The notes beneath the pieces were generated by a model, which worked only from the letters and a program-made list of their open reading frames with translations, did not search any database and was not told the DNA's origin. The position numbers and the translations under genes were made by a program. DNA of 64,000 nt from positions 744,001-808,000 of the forward strand of contig NZ_CP093313.1 in the NCBI RefSeq assembly GCF_025264625.1, given 5' to 3'. Positions 14,165 through 23,059 of this stretch are shown here, piece by piece (the stretch's first letter is position 1; every line of letters begins with the position of its first letter). The DNA comes from Occallatibacter riparius. GTDB taxonomy: Bacteria > Acidobacteriota > Terriglobia > Terriglobales > Acidobacteriaceae.

Positions 14165-16033
14165 TTAGCGGCGGCCCTGGATGGTGGGCGGGGTTTTACC
14201 CAGCTTCTTGGCTGCTCGCTTGGCGGCGATGGCGTGCATCTCCTTGCCGATGTGCGACTGGTTGATAGAGAGCTGAATGGCAAGGTTGATGAGGTTGCCC
14301 GTGCACCAGTAGAGCGCGAGGCCCGAAGCATATTGCCATAACGTGAAGCCGAAGATGACCGGCATCATGATGGCCATCATGCGGCGCTGGTTGGGGTCCA
14401 TACCTGGCGACGGCGTGATGAACTGCGTGAGGAACATGGTGACGATGATGATGATGGGCAGGATGTGCAGCGGGTCGGGCGCGGACAGATCATGCAGCCA
14501 TCCCCAGCTCGCCTGCCGCAGTTCCACGGTGTTCTGGAGCACGCGGAAGTAGGCGAAGAAGAGCGGCATCTGGATGATGAGCGGAAGGCAGCCGCCGTAC
14601 ATGTTGACGCCCTCGGTCTTATAGAGGGCCATCATCTCGGCGTTCATCTCGGCGCGCTTGGGATCAGTGGCCTTGAGGTGGGCGAACTTGCGCTTGATTG
14701 CCTCCACCTTGGGCTGAATGCGCATCATCTTCAGCGATGACTTCATCATCATGAGACGCGTGGGCAACAGGATCATGTTGAACAGCGCGGTGATGATGAT
14801 GATGGCCCATCCCCAATTGGGGACGCCGTGCTCGTAGAGGAAGTGCAAGGCGAGAAAGAGCGGCTTGGCGATGATGCCGAGCCACGATCCGAACTGGATC
14901 AGGTGCTCGAGGGTCGGACCGGTCTGCTGGCCGTCGGCGCCGATGGAGTGAATCTTGGAAACGATATCCATCTGCTTGGGGCCGGCGTAGAGGCGGAGGC
15001 GCGTGTAGCCGCTGGTGTCTCCGACAGCGACGCCGATGATGTCGGCGGGTTTCTTCTCGCTGTTGGGATTCGATGGATCGGTGGGCAGGTCGACTGCATT
15101 GTGAAACGTGACCACCGTTGCGCGCGCGGGCACGTCGGGCATGAAGGCCGCTGCGAAGTAGAGGTCAGATGCGGCGGCGTATTGGTATTCGCCGTCGAGC
15201 GTGGCGTTGTTCGAGACCTTGCGGGCGTCGAGCGTGTCCTGCTTGTTGCCAAGCGACCAGGCGAACTGCGACGGGGTGCGTGAGAGGCCGGGGATGCTGC
15301 TGCGGCCCTGGAACTCTTCCATATCGCCAAGGCCAGCGGGCCAGGCAAGGAGAGCGCGCACCGGTTCGCCGTTGCGGCGGACCTGGAGTTCGGCAGTGAC
15401 AACATGACTCCCGTCAAAGTGGAAGGTCTTCACCACATCGACACCGTTCTGCGCGTAATGGAATGTAAGCGTGTTGGGCGCCTGGAGGGTTCCGGTGGCG
15501 GAGGCCTGGTAGAGCGCCTGGTTCAACTGCGAGTTGAGGGCGGGCTCATAGGTAAAGAGCGAGAGTGGGAAGCCGAAGCGGATGGAAGCCTGCTGCTGCA
15601 CCATGTCGAGCTGATGCTTCTGGATGGAGTCCTTGTAGTGGGGATTCTTCAGGATCCAGTGCTTGACGAGCGCGCCGCGATTGGAGAAGACGATGCGGAA
15701 GTCCGCGTTTTCGACGGTGGTCTCCGTCTCAGAGGAAGCTACGACGGCGGGCGTTGCCGAAGGAGCCTGCGGCTGGGCTGCGGCGGGCTGCGCCGCTGCC
15801 GCGGCTGGGGAAGTACCCTGAGTGCCGGCATTCGGTTGGGCGGCCTGCTGCTGTGTTTGCTGCGCAGGCGCGGGGGTGGAACTGGGCTTCTGGAAATACT
15901 GGAATCCGAGGATAACGGCGAGGCCGACAAACATCATGACGAGGAGCGACTGCATGTTGCCGCCACCGCCGCCGCTGTTACCGGAGCCGGGACCACCCTG
16001 CGACTGCAGATTAGGATTTTGGAATTCGGGCAA
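14165..16033 (-). CDS. yidC: Membrane protein insertase YidC
   Basis: A 622-residue inner-membrane insertase. Order: N-terminal helix (about 27-46, LLVMMFVGLAVILGFQYF), a Pro/Ala/Gln-rich linker, a large periplasmic beta-domain (about 95-375), then the conserved five-helix core including GWAIIIITALFNMILLPTRL and the cytoplasmic hairpin KMMRIQPKVEAIKRKFA. It inserts membrane proteins alone or with SecYEG. The start is a TTG at 16033 (TTGCCCGAATTCC) with AGGA upstream; no better ATG exists. It is the last gene of the rpmH-rnpA-yidD-yidC set. No jag or mnmE gene follows; the next gene is a convergent cytochrome. Confidence 0.96.
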   Translation of the reverse strand: MPEFQNPNLQSQGGPGSGNSGGGGGNMQSLLVMMFVGLAVILGFQYFQKPSSTPAPAQQTQQQAAQPNAGTQGTSPAAAAAQPAAAQPQAPSATPAVVASSETETTVENADFRIVFSNRGALVKHWILKNPHYKDSIQKHQLDMVQQQASIRFGFPLSLFTYEPALNSQLNQALYQASATGTLQAPNTLTFHYAQNGVDVVKTFHFDGSHVVTAELQVRRNGEPVRALLAWPAGLGDMEEFQGRSSIPGLSRTPSQFAWSLGNKQDTLDARKVSNNATLDGEYQYAAASDLYFAAAFMPDVPARATVVTFHNAVDLPTDPSNPNSEKKPADIIGVAVGDTSGYTRLRLYAGPKQMDIVSKIHSIGADGQQTGPTLEHLIQFGSWLGIIAKPLFLALHFLYEHGVPNWGWAIIIITALFNMILLPTRLMMMKSSLKMMRIQPKVEAIKRKFAHLKATDPKRAEMNAEMMALYKTEGVNMYGGCLPLIIQMPLFFAYFRVLQNTVELRQASWGWLHDLSAPDPLHILPIIIIVTMFLTQFITPSPGMDPNQRRMMAIMMPVIFGFTLWQYASGLALYWCTGNLINLAIQLSINQSHIGKEMHAIAAKRAAKKLGKTPPTIQGRR

Positions 16034-16086
16034 AGGTTACGTCCTGTCTTTCAAGCACGCGGCAGAGGCGAAATCTGCCGCTGTTT

Positions 16087-16350
16087 CTATGGTAAAGGTT
16101 CGTGGGCGGTGTGCCGGTGCGATGCGGGAACGGGCACCTGGTCGAGTCCGCCGCGGCTGAAGGGGTGACAACGCAAGAGGCGCCATGCAGCGAGCGCTGA
16201 TCCGCGCAGAGGTCCGTGCAGGACGATGGCGCGGGCGGCGTACTCGGAACACGTGGGTAGGAATTTGCATCCGCCGACACCGAGCGAGTGCACGGCCGGC
16301 GAGAGCCATCTCTGGTAAAACGCGAGCAGTGCGAGCAGGATGCGGGTCAT
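16087..16350 (-). CDS. yidD: Membrane protein insertion efficiency factor YidD
   Basis: An 87-residue protein with the hallmark YidD pattern: [11 protein letters not shown] near the N-terminus, then [36 protein letters not shown] and GGLDQVP. It is an amphipathic, membrane-associated helper placed next to yidC in most bacteria. Its ATG overlaps the stop of rnpA by four bases (ATGA at 16347-16350), and yidC begins 53 bases downstream. Confidence 0.95.
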   Translation of the reverse strand: MTRILLALLAFYQRWLSPAVHSLGVGGCKFLPTCSEYAARAIVLHGPLRGSALAAWRLLRCHPFSRGGLDQVPVPASHRHTAHEPLP

Positions 16351-16760
16351 TGCGAAGGCGCGGGCTGGCGTTTGCGCTGAGACTCAGTCCGTGCCTGAGT
16401 AAGGATACGCACGAGCTCGGCTTCGAGTTTCGTGAACTCGATGGTGAGCACTGTACGGCGGGGATGGAAGATGAGGTCGACGCCGTGCGGGATGAGATCG
16501 AGGTGGCGGCGCAGGGCCTCGCGCATGCGGCGCTTGATGCGATTGCGCTCGTGGGCCTTGCCGAGGACCTTACCTGCGGTGAGGCCTATGCGGGGGTGAC
16601 CATCCGGAGACTCGGGCTGCGGAGCCATGAACCAGCTCATGGAACTGGACTGGCGTTTGCGGCCGGCGGCGGTGTAGGCACGCTGGTAGTCGGCATGCTT
16701 GCGCAGACGCGCGCCCGCGAGCGATTGCTTTGGCTCAGCAGCGTTGGCAGGGGTGGTCAT
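16347..16760 (-). CDS. rnpA: Ribonuclease P protein component
   Basis: A 137-residue basic protein with the RnpA signature [18 protein letters not shown] followed by GVDLIFHPR. It assists the RNase P RNA in removing 5' leaders of tRNA precursors. The N-terminus ([16 protein letters not shown]) matches the family's RLRK..DF start. It lies 69 bases after rpmH and overlaps yidD by four bases, as in most bacterial origins. The RNase P RNA gene itself is not in the window. Confidence 0.95.
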   Translation of the reverse strand: MTTPANAAEPKQSLAGARLRKHADYQRAYTAAGRKRQSSSMSWFMAPQPESPDGHPRIGLTAGKVLGKAHERNRIKRRMREALRRHLDLIPHGVDLIFHPRRTVLTIEFTKLEAELVRILTQARTESQRKRQPAPSQ

Positions 16761-16829
16761 GGTGAAGCCGGAAGGGTTGGCCGAATACCCTGGGGAAATG
16801 CGGGCTTCGGCCCCTTGATGAGGCGCGAA

Positions 16830-16985
16830 CTAGTCGCGGTAGCCGGCGCTGACAGCGACGCGCTTGCGGCCCGCGGCACGGCGGCGGCTAAGCACGGCGG
16901 CGCCGCTCTTGGTCTTCATGCGGGCACGGAAGCCGTGGGTCTTCACGCGGCGGTGGCGGTTAGGTTGAAATGTGCGCTTGGGCAT
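16830..16985 (-). CDS. rpmH: 50S ribosomal protein L34
   Basis: A 51-codon gene that reads [20 protein letters not shown], then [20 protein letters not shown] and KRVAV, followed by a short SAGYRD tail. This is the strongly conserved L34 sequence with a C-terminal extension of a few residues. GAGGAG lies about 10 bases before the ATG at 16985. It opens the rpmH-rnpA-yidD-yidC operon, divergent from dnaA across a 501-bp gap. Confidence 0.97.
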   Translation of the reverse strand: MPKRTFQPNRHRRVKTHGFRARMKTKSGAAVLSRRRAAGRKRVAVSAGYRD

Positions 16986-17091
16986 GGAAAATGCGCTCCT
17001 CTATCCTGACTAGTTTCTGAGCCTTGACGGCAAGATTCAAGTATATCGTAGAAGGCGTTTCGAATCCAGTCGGAGGCGCACGAGGCTTGGT

Positions 17092-17119
17092 ATTTGCACT
17101 GGAGCAACCATGTGCAAAT
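17092..17119. repeat. Inverted repeat ATTTGCAC-N12-GTGCAAAT
   Basis: A perfect 8-bp inverted repeat in the rpmH-dnaA gap. The right arm reads TGTGCAAAT, two mismatches from the reverse DnaA-box consensus TGTGNATAA, and the left arm is its near mirror. The arms could be divergent DnaA-like boxes or an operator for rpmH/dnaA transcription. Confidence 0.4.
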
Positions 17120-17166
17120 GAGGGGTGTCCAATGAGACAATCGAGCATCACGTGAGGCGGTAATTG

Positions 17167-17180
17167 GTGACTCCAGTCAC
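17167..17180. repeat. 14-bp palindrome GTGACTCCAGTCAC
   Basis: Two perfect 6-bp arms flank CC, about 180 bases upstream of rpmH and 305 bases upstream of dnaA. The compact symmetry suits a dimeric DNA-binding protein, but no regulator is implied by context. Confidence 0.35.
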
Positions 17181-17486
17181 TTGCAATCGCCACTTTCACC
17201 ACCTATGGTGCAATGAAAAAATGGCACGTGAAAGATGTATGAATGAGGCGTTGCAAGGCGGTCCAAATGTGCTACCATCGGGACCGTTCAACAAAAGTTT
17301 CTAGCGTCCCACGAAACGAAATTTGTCCACCGCCCCCGGAGCTCACAGCGCAAGGGGCAGATCAACGGCCGAAACACCAAAAGCAGTAGATAACTGACGG
17401 GAAGCAATATCTCCCGCCTCTGCAGGGGTGTTGTCTAAAGACGATTGGGCGAACCGTTTTAAAGGGACCACGCAAGGATTGCATCG

Positions 17487-18902
17487 ATGGCATTTGCAAT
17501 GACGCCGGCCTCCACGGCACTCAACCCCTGGCTTCAGATTCTCGCCGCTCTCGAGAAAAAGGTAATCCGCCAGTCGTTCGAAACCTGGCTAAAACCTACG
17601 CGCTACAGTCATGCGGCAGGACGCATTCTCTATGTGAGGGTGCCCGCGCCGGAGTTCCGGCACATCGGCGACAAGTATGGCGATCTCATTCAGGAAGCGA
17701 TTGATACGCAGAGCCTGGAATTCGATGAAGTATGTTTTGTAACCATGGAGGAGGACCCTTCGGTTCCTCCGCAGCGGAAGGATGGCGGCTTCGGGCCGGT
17801 TCCATCGCACGCGCCCACAGCTCCGCCGCCGGCACCGGCGCAGCGCAACGCGCCTGAGCAGTCGCGCTTCGACTGGTCGACCGCCGCGCAGCTGAACCAG
17901 CGCTACACGTTCGATAATTTCGTGATCGGCAACGGCAACCAGTTCGCACGCGCCGCTGCATTGGCGGTGGCAGAGCGTCCCTCGCGCGCCTACAATCCGC
18001 TGTTCCTGTACGGTGGCGTCGGCATGGGCAAGACGCACCTGATGCACGCGATTGGGCACGAGGTGAAGCGGCGCAATCCTGCGTCGGTGATTTCGTACGT
18101 TTCGGCTGAGAAGTTCACCAACGAGATGATTACGTCGCTGCGCAACGACCGCATGACCAGCTTCCGCGATCGCTTCCGCTCGGTGGACGTGCTGCTCATC
18201 GACGATATTCAGTTCATCGCGCAGAAGGAACGCACGCAGGAAGAGTTCTTCCATACGTTCAACGCGCTGCACGAAAGCATGCGCCAGATCGTGATTGCGT
18301 CGGATCGTCCGCCGAAGGAACTGGCTGAAATTGAGGATCGGCTGCGCTCGCGGTTCGAGTGGGGCCTGATTGCGGACATCCAGCCGCCCGATCTGGAAAC
18401 CAAAGTCGCCATCCTGCAGAAGAAGGCCGAGTCAGAGCAGGTTGTGCTGCCAACTGACGTGGCACTCTTCATCGCCTCCAACGTCCGCACCAACGTGCGC
18501 GAGCTCGAGGGCGCGCTGGTGCGCTTGATTGCCTGGTGCCAGCTGAACCACGTGGAGATCACGCTTTCAGCCACGCAGCAGTGCCTGAAACAGTTCATCG
18601 ATATGCAAGTGCGCAAGGTTACGATTGAAGCCATTCAGCGCGCTGTGGCCGAGCAGTTCGGCATGCGGGTCGCTGACCTGAAGCAGAAGAACAACTCGCG
18701 CCAGGTAGTGGTGCCGCGGCAGATTGCGATGTATCTCGCCAAGCAGATGACGGAGGCGAGCCTGCCGGAGATTGGGCGCCAGTTCGGCAACAAGCACCAC
18801 ACCACGGTGATGCACTCGATTGGCAAGATCGACGAGCAGCGGCGCACCGACAAGGACCTGCACCGGATGCTCAACAAGCTGCAGGAAACGCTGAACGGAT
18901 AA
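17487..18902 (+). CDS. dnaA: Chromosomal replication initiator protein DnaA
   Basis: A 471-residue DnaA with all four domains: an N-terminal DnaB/self-interaction domain (about 1-90), a variable Pro/Ala linker (about 91-125), an AAA+ domain with Walker A GGVGMGKTH (176-184) and Walker B LLIDDIQF (236-243), and the C-terminal DNA-binding domain with signature GNKHHTTVMHSIGKID. It opens oriC and loads the helicase. AAGG lies nine bases before the ATG at 17487; an ATG at 17499 is a weaker alternative. It is divergent from rpmH. It is followed by a terminator and a convergent recQ rather than by dnaN. Confidence 0.97.
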   Translation: MAFAMTPASTALNPWLQILAALEKKVIRQSFETWLKPTRYSHAAGRILYVRVPAPEFRHIGDKYGDLIQEAIDTQSLEFDEVCFVTMEEDPSVPPQRKDGGFGPVPSHAPTAPPPAPAQRNAPEQSRFDWSTAAQLNQRYTFDNFVIGNGNQFARAAALAVAERPSRAYNPLFLYGGVGMGKTHLMHAIGHEVKRRNPASVISYVSAEKFTNEMITSLRNDRMTSFRDRFRSVDVLLIDDIQFIAQKERTQEEFFHTFNALHESMRQIVIASDRPPKELAEIEDRLRSRFEWGLIADIQPPDLETKVAILQKKAESEQVVLPTDVALFIASNVRTNVRELEGALVRLIAWCQLNHVEITLSATQQCLKQFIDMQVRKVTIEAIQRAVAEQFGMRVADLKQKNNSRQVVVPRQIAMYLAKQMTEASLPEIGRQFGNKHHTTVMHSIGKIDEQRRTDKDLHRMLNKLQETLNG

Positions 18903-18929
18903 TCGCGCTGTAAACGCAACGCAAACACG

Positions 18930-18956
18930 AAGGCCGCGGAGATAAACCGCGGCCTT
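18930..18956 (+). terminator. Terminator-like hairpin after dnaA
   Basis: AAGGCCGCGG (18930-18939) and CCGCGGCCTT (18947-18956) form a perfect 10-bp stem with a 7-base loop, followed by CGGTGTTTATT. The T-run is weak but the position 28 bases after the dnaA stop fits termination. Confidence 0.65.
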
Positions 18957-19006
18957 CGGTGTTTATTGGCGCTGCAAGATGGCCCTCCTGCCAGCATTTC
19001 TGGCTT

Positions 19007-19051
19007 CCCACCCTTGCGGCAGAAAAAAGCCGCAAGGATGGGGCACGGCAG
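19007..19051. repeat. Hairpin repeat, second copy of the 'GGATGGGGCACGGCAG' family
   Basis: CCCACCCTTGCGGC (19007-19020) pairs with GCCGCAAGGATGGG (19029-19042) with one mismatch around an A-rich loop, followed by GCACGGCAG. The 16-base word GGATGGGGCACGGCAG (19036-19051) recurs exactly at 58447-58462, and a near-copy follows the hairpin at 2209-2240. It lies between the convergent dnaA and recQ genes. Confidence 0.65.
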
Positions 19052-19081
19052 GTCTGCAGCGGCAGCCCGCTCTGCGAATGC

Positions 19082-20551
19082 TCAAGCAGCCTTGGGCATG
19101 AGGCGCAGTTCCTCGCAGCGGTCGCAGTTGCCGCAGGGGCCGGCGTAGTCGTCGCCGAAGTAGCGGAGCAGATACTCGCGGCGACAGGAGCGCCATTCCG
19201 CGTAGCTCTGCATCTTCTGCAGGCGCTGCTTGCGCAGATCCTTCTGGAACTTCTGATTTTCCGCTGCAGCCTCGATTACCTGCGACAGCGGGCGGCTGCT
19301 GGTCGCTTCATAGTCGCCGTTGTCGAGATGGCGAATGGCCTCTGTCTCCTCAAGCCTGTGCAGCAGTCCGACGAGCTTGCGCGCGTTGATGCCAGTCTCG
19401 AGGACGATCTCATCGCGGGTCATGGGGCCTCTCATCGCGATGAGCGTGTTGTAGACGGACTCGAGGCCTTCGGAGTCGACGTGCGCCGGTCCGGTTTTGA
19501 ATTGCTGTGCGGAGATGTCCTGGGGACGATAGAAGAGCACGGCTTCGGCTTCTTCTCCGTCGCGGCCGGCGCGCCCGATCTCCTGGTAGTAGGCGTCCAG
19601 CGAGTCGCTGACGTCGGCATGAAAGACGAAGCGGATGTCCGGCTTGTCGACGCCCATCCCGAATGCATTGGTGGCGACGATGACTGGAACTTCGCCGTTC
19701 ATGAACTTGTTCTGTATCTCTTCGCGCTGCTTCGCTTTGAGGCCGCCGTGATAACAGAGCGCGTCTACGCCCATTCGTTGCAGATCAGCGGCAATGTCTT
19801 CGGCGTGCTTGTGGGTCGAAACGTAGACGATACCGGGCTTCTCTGCGAACTCGACACGGCGCAGCAAGGAAGCACACTTCTCGTCTTTATTCGAGAAAAG
19901 GTCGACGCGCAGCGAGATGTTAGGCCGATCAAATCCGTGCACGAAGACGCGCGGATTCTGCAGGCCGAGACGTTCGATAATTTCGCCGCGCACTTCGCGC
20001 GAAGCCGTCGCGGTCATGGCCAACACGAGGGGATGATCGAGCGCTTCAATGACCTGACACAGGCCGAGATAGTCGGGACGGAAGTCATGACCCCACTGGC
20101 TGATGCAGTGCGCTTCATCAATAGCGATGAGCGAGACGTTGGCGGCGCGCAGGCGTTCGATGGTTTCGGGCTTGCGAAGCTGCTCGGGGGCTAGGAAGAT
20201 GTATTGCACCTTTCCCTGCTCGATGCGGTCGAGGACTTCGCGCTGTTCGCTAGCTGACAGAGTGGAATTGACCACGGCGGTAGCCTCGAGCCGGCTGGCT
20301 TCGATGGCATCGGCCTGGTCTTTCTGCAATGCGATGAGCGGCGAGACTATGACTGTGGCACCCTCAAGCAGCGCACCGGCGATCTGGTAGACGGCGGATT
20401 TGCCGGAGCCCGTGGGTTGCACGAGCACGGTGTCGCGGCCCTCAAGCAGCGACTGGATGGCGTCATGCTGACCAGGACGAAGCGACTGGAATCCGAGGAG
20501 CTTTCTGGCCGCGCCTGCGATATCAATAACGTTCCGATTGGTTTTGGACAT
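19082..20551 (-). CDS. recQ: RecQ-family ATP-dependent DNA helicase, lacking HRDC
   Basis: A 489-residue 3'-5' helicase. Motif I is QPTGSGKSAVYQ, motif II is AIDEAHCISQWGHDFRPDY with the RecQ aromatic loop, and motif VI is YYQEIGRAGRDGE. The zinc-binding subdomain appears as CRREYLLRYFGDDYAGPCGN followed by CDRC. The chain ends about ten residues after the last Cys, so the winged-helix region is minimal or displaced and there is no HRDC domain; this is the short RecQ type. The frame is open to 20617, but MSKTNRNVIDI at 20551 is the likelier start; the ribosome-binding site is weak. It unwinds recombination and repair intermediates. Confidence 0.92.
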   Translation of the reverse strand: MSKTNRNVIDIAGAARKLLGFQSLRPGQHDAIQSLLEGRDTVLVQPTGSGKSAVYQIAGALLEGATVIVSPLIALQKDQADAIEASRLEATAVVNSTLSASEQREVLDRIEQGKVQYIFLAPEQLRKPETIERLRAANVSLIAIDEAHCISQWGHDFRPDYLGLCQVIEALDHPLVLAMTATASREVRGEIIERLGLQNPRVFVHGFDRPNISLRVDLFSNKDEKCASLLRRVEFAEKPGIVYVSTHKHAEDIAADLQRMGVDALCYHGGLKAKQREEIQNKFMNGEVPVIVATNAFGMGVDKPDIRFVFHADVSDSLDAYYQEIGRAGRDGEEAEAVLFYRPQDISAQQFKTGPAHVDSEGLESVYNTLIAMRGPMTRDEIVLETGINARKLVGLLHRLEETEAIRHLDNGDYEATSSRPLSQVIEAAAENQKFQKDLRKQRLQKMQSYAEWRSCRREYLLRYFGDDYAGPCGNCDRCEELRLMPKAA

Positions 20552-20775
20552 ATGGGTTAGGGGTCCGAATGCGCTCTGGTCCCGGCCGGAACACCCATTC
20601 AGGACTGCTTCAGACACTTGATACGACGCAGAATCCTCGGCAGATGCTGCTTTACATTTGAGAAATAAGCAATTTGCAAGTTATGAGACGGATGCATAGC
20701 GGACAATGGGGGCCTACCGATGGTGTGACGGGCGCCATTCAGAGCCGGATCAAGGCACTTCTATACTGGGAGACG

Positions 20776-22095
20776 ATGACCACGCAAAAAGCAGCTCCCG
20801 TCCACACGCGATCGCAGGAACTTCAGCAGCGCGCAGAGCGCTATTTTCCCGGCGGAGTGAATTCGCCGGTGCGGGCGTTTCGCGCGGTGGGAGGGCACCC
20901 GCCGTTTCTGGAGAGCGCGGAGGGCGCGTACCTGACCGATGCGGACGGCAACCGGTACATCGACTACTTCGGATCGTGGGGACCGATGATCCTGGGCCAC
21001 GCGTTTCCGCCGGTTGTGGAGGCGATCGAACGAGCGGCGCGCAAGTCGGCGAGCTTTGGGGCGTCGACCGCCGCCGAGGCGGAGCTGGCCGAGCGCGTGG
21101 TGTCGTGCTATCCCAAGCTGGAGAAGCTGCGGTTCGTGTCGTCGGGCACCGAAGCGACCATGTCGGCCATTCGGCTGGCGCGCGCCGCGACGGATCGCAA
21201 GCTGATTGTGAAGTTTGAAGGCTGCTATCACGGACATGCGGATGGCCTGCTGGTCAAGGCAGGATCGGGCGTGGCGACGTTCGGGATTCCAGGCTCGGCA
21301 GGAGTGCCGGACCAGATTGCACACCTCACGCTGGCTCTGCCCTACAACGACCTGGTCGCCGTGGAAGCGGCCTTTGCGGCGCATCCAGGCGAGATCGCAG
21401 CGGTGATCCTGGAGCCGGCTGTGGGCAACGCGGGCTGTATTCCGCCTGTGGACGGGTACCTTGAAGGGCTGCGCGCGATTACGCGGCGCGAAGGCGCTCT
21501 GCTGATTGCGGATGAGGTGATGACGGGCTTCCGGGTGGCGCTGGGTGGGGCCGTCGAGCGCTACGGCATGGACCCCGATCTGATTACGCTGGGCAAGATT
21601 GTAGGCGGCGGGCTGCCCGTTGGCGTGTTCGGCGGCAAGCGTGAGTACATGGACCTGCTGGCTCCGCTGGGGCCGGTTTATCAGGCGGGCACGCTGAGTG
21701 GGAATCCTCTGGCCATGGCGGCGGGATTGGCGACCATGGACTATCTGCAGGAGCATGCGGGCGAGATCTATCCGCGGATTGAGGCGACAGCAAAGGCGGT
21801 TGCGGAGGGCGTTGCCGCGGAGGCCAAGAAGGCGGGCGTGCCGTTAACCACGAATCGCGTGGGCGCCATGTGGACCTGGTTCTTCACTCCGGGGACCGTG
21901 ACGGATTACGAGTCCGCGGCGAAGTCTGATACCGCAATGTTCGGGCGATTTCATAACTCCATGCTGGAGCAGGGCGTATGGCTGCCGCCCAGCCAGTTCG
22001 AAGCGGCGTTCCTGGGAACCGCGCACGGAGAGGCCGAGGTGAAGGCGACGATCGAGGCGGCGGGTGAGGCGTTCAAGGCTGCGCTGGGGCTCTAG
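20776..22095 (+). CDS. hemL: Glutamate-1-semialdehyde 2,1-aminomutase
   Basis: A 439-residue PLP enzyme of C5-pathway tetrapyrrole synthesis that converts glutamate-1-semialdehyde to 5-aminolevulinate. Diagnostic segments are [63 protein letters not shown] and the PLP-lysine site [18 protein letters not shown] lies five bases before the ATG at 20776; an upstream extension to 20674 has no support. Its TAG stop overlaps the TAG stop of the convergent deacetylase within the palindrome CTAG. No other hem gene is nearby. Confidence 0.96.
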   Translation: MTTQKAAPVHTRSQELQQRAERYFPGGVNSPVRAFRAVGGHPPFLESAEGAYLTDADGNRYIDYFGSWGPMILGHAFPPVVEAIERAARKSASFGASTAAEAELAERVVSCYPKLEKLRFVSSGTEATMSAIRLARAATDRKLIVKFEGCYHGHADGLLVKAGSGVATFGIPGSAGVPDQIAHLTLALPYNDLVAVEAAFAAHPGEIAAVILEPAVGNAGCIPPVDGYLEGLRAITRREGALLIADEVMTGFRVALGGAVERYGMDPDLITLGKIVGGGLPVGVFGGKREYMDLLAPLGPVYQAGTLSGNPLAMAAGLATMDYLQEHAGEIYPRIEATAKAVAEGVAAEAKKAGVPLTTNRVGAMWTWFFTPGTVTDYESAAKSDTAMFGRFHNSMLEQGVWLPPSQFEAAFLGTAHGEAEVKATIEAAGEAFKAALGL

Positions 22096-22919
22096 CGGGT
22101 GCTCACGGAGACGGGCTTAGGTCCCCATTGCAGGTACTCGGCAGTGACGAAGCGGCGCACGCCGATGAAGCGTTTGATGAGCTTTTCGGCGGCCTCAACT
22201 GAGGGCCCGCGGTCGGCAGCAGGGTCCAGGTGCCCGCCGTCGTGCAGGACAATCGTGGCTGAACGACCGCGCCGGCCCAGGGAGTCGACCTTGTCGCCGA
22301 GCCGCTCGGCGATGTCATCAGCCGAGGGGTCCTTCCAATCATTCGTCATTGCATTCCAGAGCACAGGAGACATTCCGAGTTCGCGCGCTTGACTGAGCAC
22401 GAAGGGACGCCGCGCGCCGAACGGCGGACGGAAGTAGCGAATCCGCGAGCCGGTGATCTGCTCGAGCATGTGCTTGGACTGGTAGAGTTCCTCGCGAATC
22501 TTCTTCCGTCCCGCGAGCGCAAGGTTGGGGTGCGACCACGAGTGGCTGCCGATGATGTGGCCTGAATCAGCGATGTAGCGTGTGAGATAAGGCTCGGCCT
22601 CAGCGTATTTCCCGACCAGAAAAAACGTCGCCTTGATTCGGTGCGACGCCAGCATCTCGAGCAGCTTCGGCGTCCAGATGGGATTAGGACCGTCGTCAAA
22701 CGTAAGCGCAATTTCGCCAATGCGTTCGGGGGCGATCAGCGTCGGGCCAAAGATCTGCGACTGTGGGTAGAGGGCCGCGTAGCTCCAGCCGCCTGCGGCG
22801 AGCCCCAGGGCCGCGGCCGCACCGGCGCCCTCGGCTATAAGTCGTACTGATTCTGAAAGCATTGCTGCTAGTAGTTTGCGGCGATTGGGTGCTCGCCTGC
22901 AACTCCTCCGGGGCGACAT
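22092..22919 (-). CDS. Membrane-anchored polysaccharide deacetylase (NodB domain, CE4)
   Basis: The protein has a basic N-terminus, one membrane segment ending [15 protein letters not shown], and a NodB domain. Motifs in order: LTFDDGPNP (metal Asp and catalytic base), SHSWSHPNL (HxxxH metal ligands), RPPFGARRP and IVLHDGGH. This family removes N-acetyl groups from peptidoglycan, chitin-like or exopolysaccharide substrates outside the membrane. The start is uncertain: ATG at 22919 gives 275 residues with a basic N-terminus, while ATG at 22862 is the next choice. Neither has a clear ribosome-binding site. It is divergent from panB. Confidence 0.85.
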   Translation of the reverse strand: MSPRRSCRRAPNRRKLLAAMLSESVRLIAEGAGAAAALGLAAGGWSYAALYPQSQIFGPTLIAPERIGEIALTFDDGPNPIWTPKLLEMLASHRIKATFFLVGKYAEAEPYLTRYIADSGHIIGSHSWSHPNLALAGRKKIREELYQSKHMLEQITGSRIRYFRPPFGARRPFVLSQARELGMSPVLWNAMTNDWKDPSADDIAERLGDKVDSLGRRGRSATIVLHDGGHLDPAADRGPSVEAAEKLIKRFIGVRRFVTAEYLQWGPKPVSVSTR

Positions 22920-23059
22920 CGCATTTTGCTCGGTAATACGGCGGCGGAAAGGAGAAACTTGGACCGCCGGCACACAATCTGACATCCGATTCATACAGCG
23001 GGTGTACACTCGCGGTACGGGCCGTATCCTGACCACGCGGAGCGGCACTGGAGGGCAGC

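Larger units (their letters stand above)
16986..17486. other. rpmH-dnaA intergenic region; possible replication-origin elements
   Basis: This 501-bp gap between the divergent rpmH and dnaA genes holds no gene. It is more AT-rich than its flanks and contains several inverted repeats: 17092-17119, 17167-17180, an 11-base CACC-TAT-GGTG hairpin at 17200-17210, and CTTTCAC/GTGAAAG at 17193 and 17228. I see no cluster of consensus TTATCCACA boxes. The nearest matches are TTGTCCACC near 17323 and the TGTGCAAAT-type words. An origin here is plausible from gene order but not demonstrated; dnaN and recF are not adjacent. Confidence 0.45.

Noticed and set aside
17323..17331. TTGTCCACC as a DnaA box
   Set aside because: Two mismatches to TTATCCACA and no neighbouring boxes, so it is noted as a weak match only and not listed as a site.
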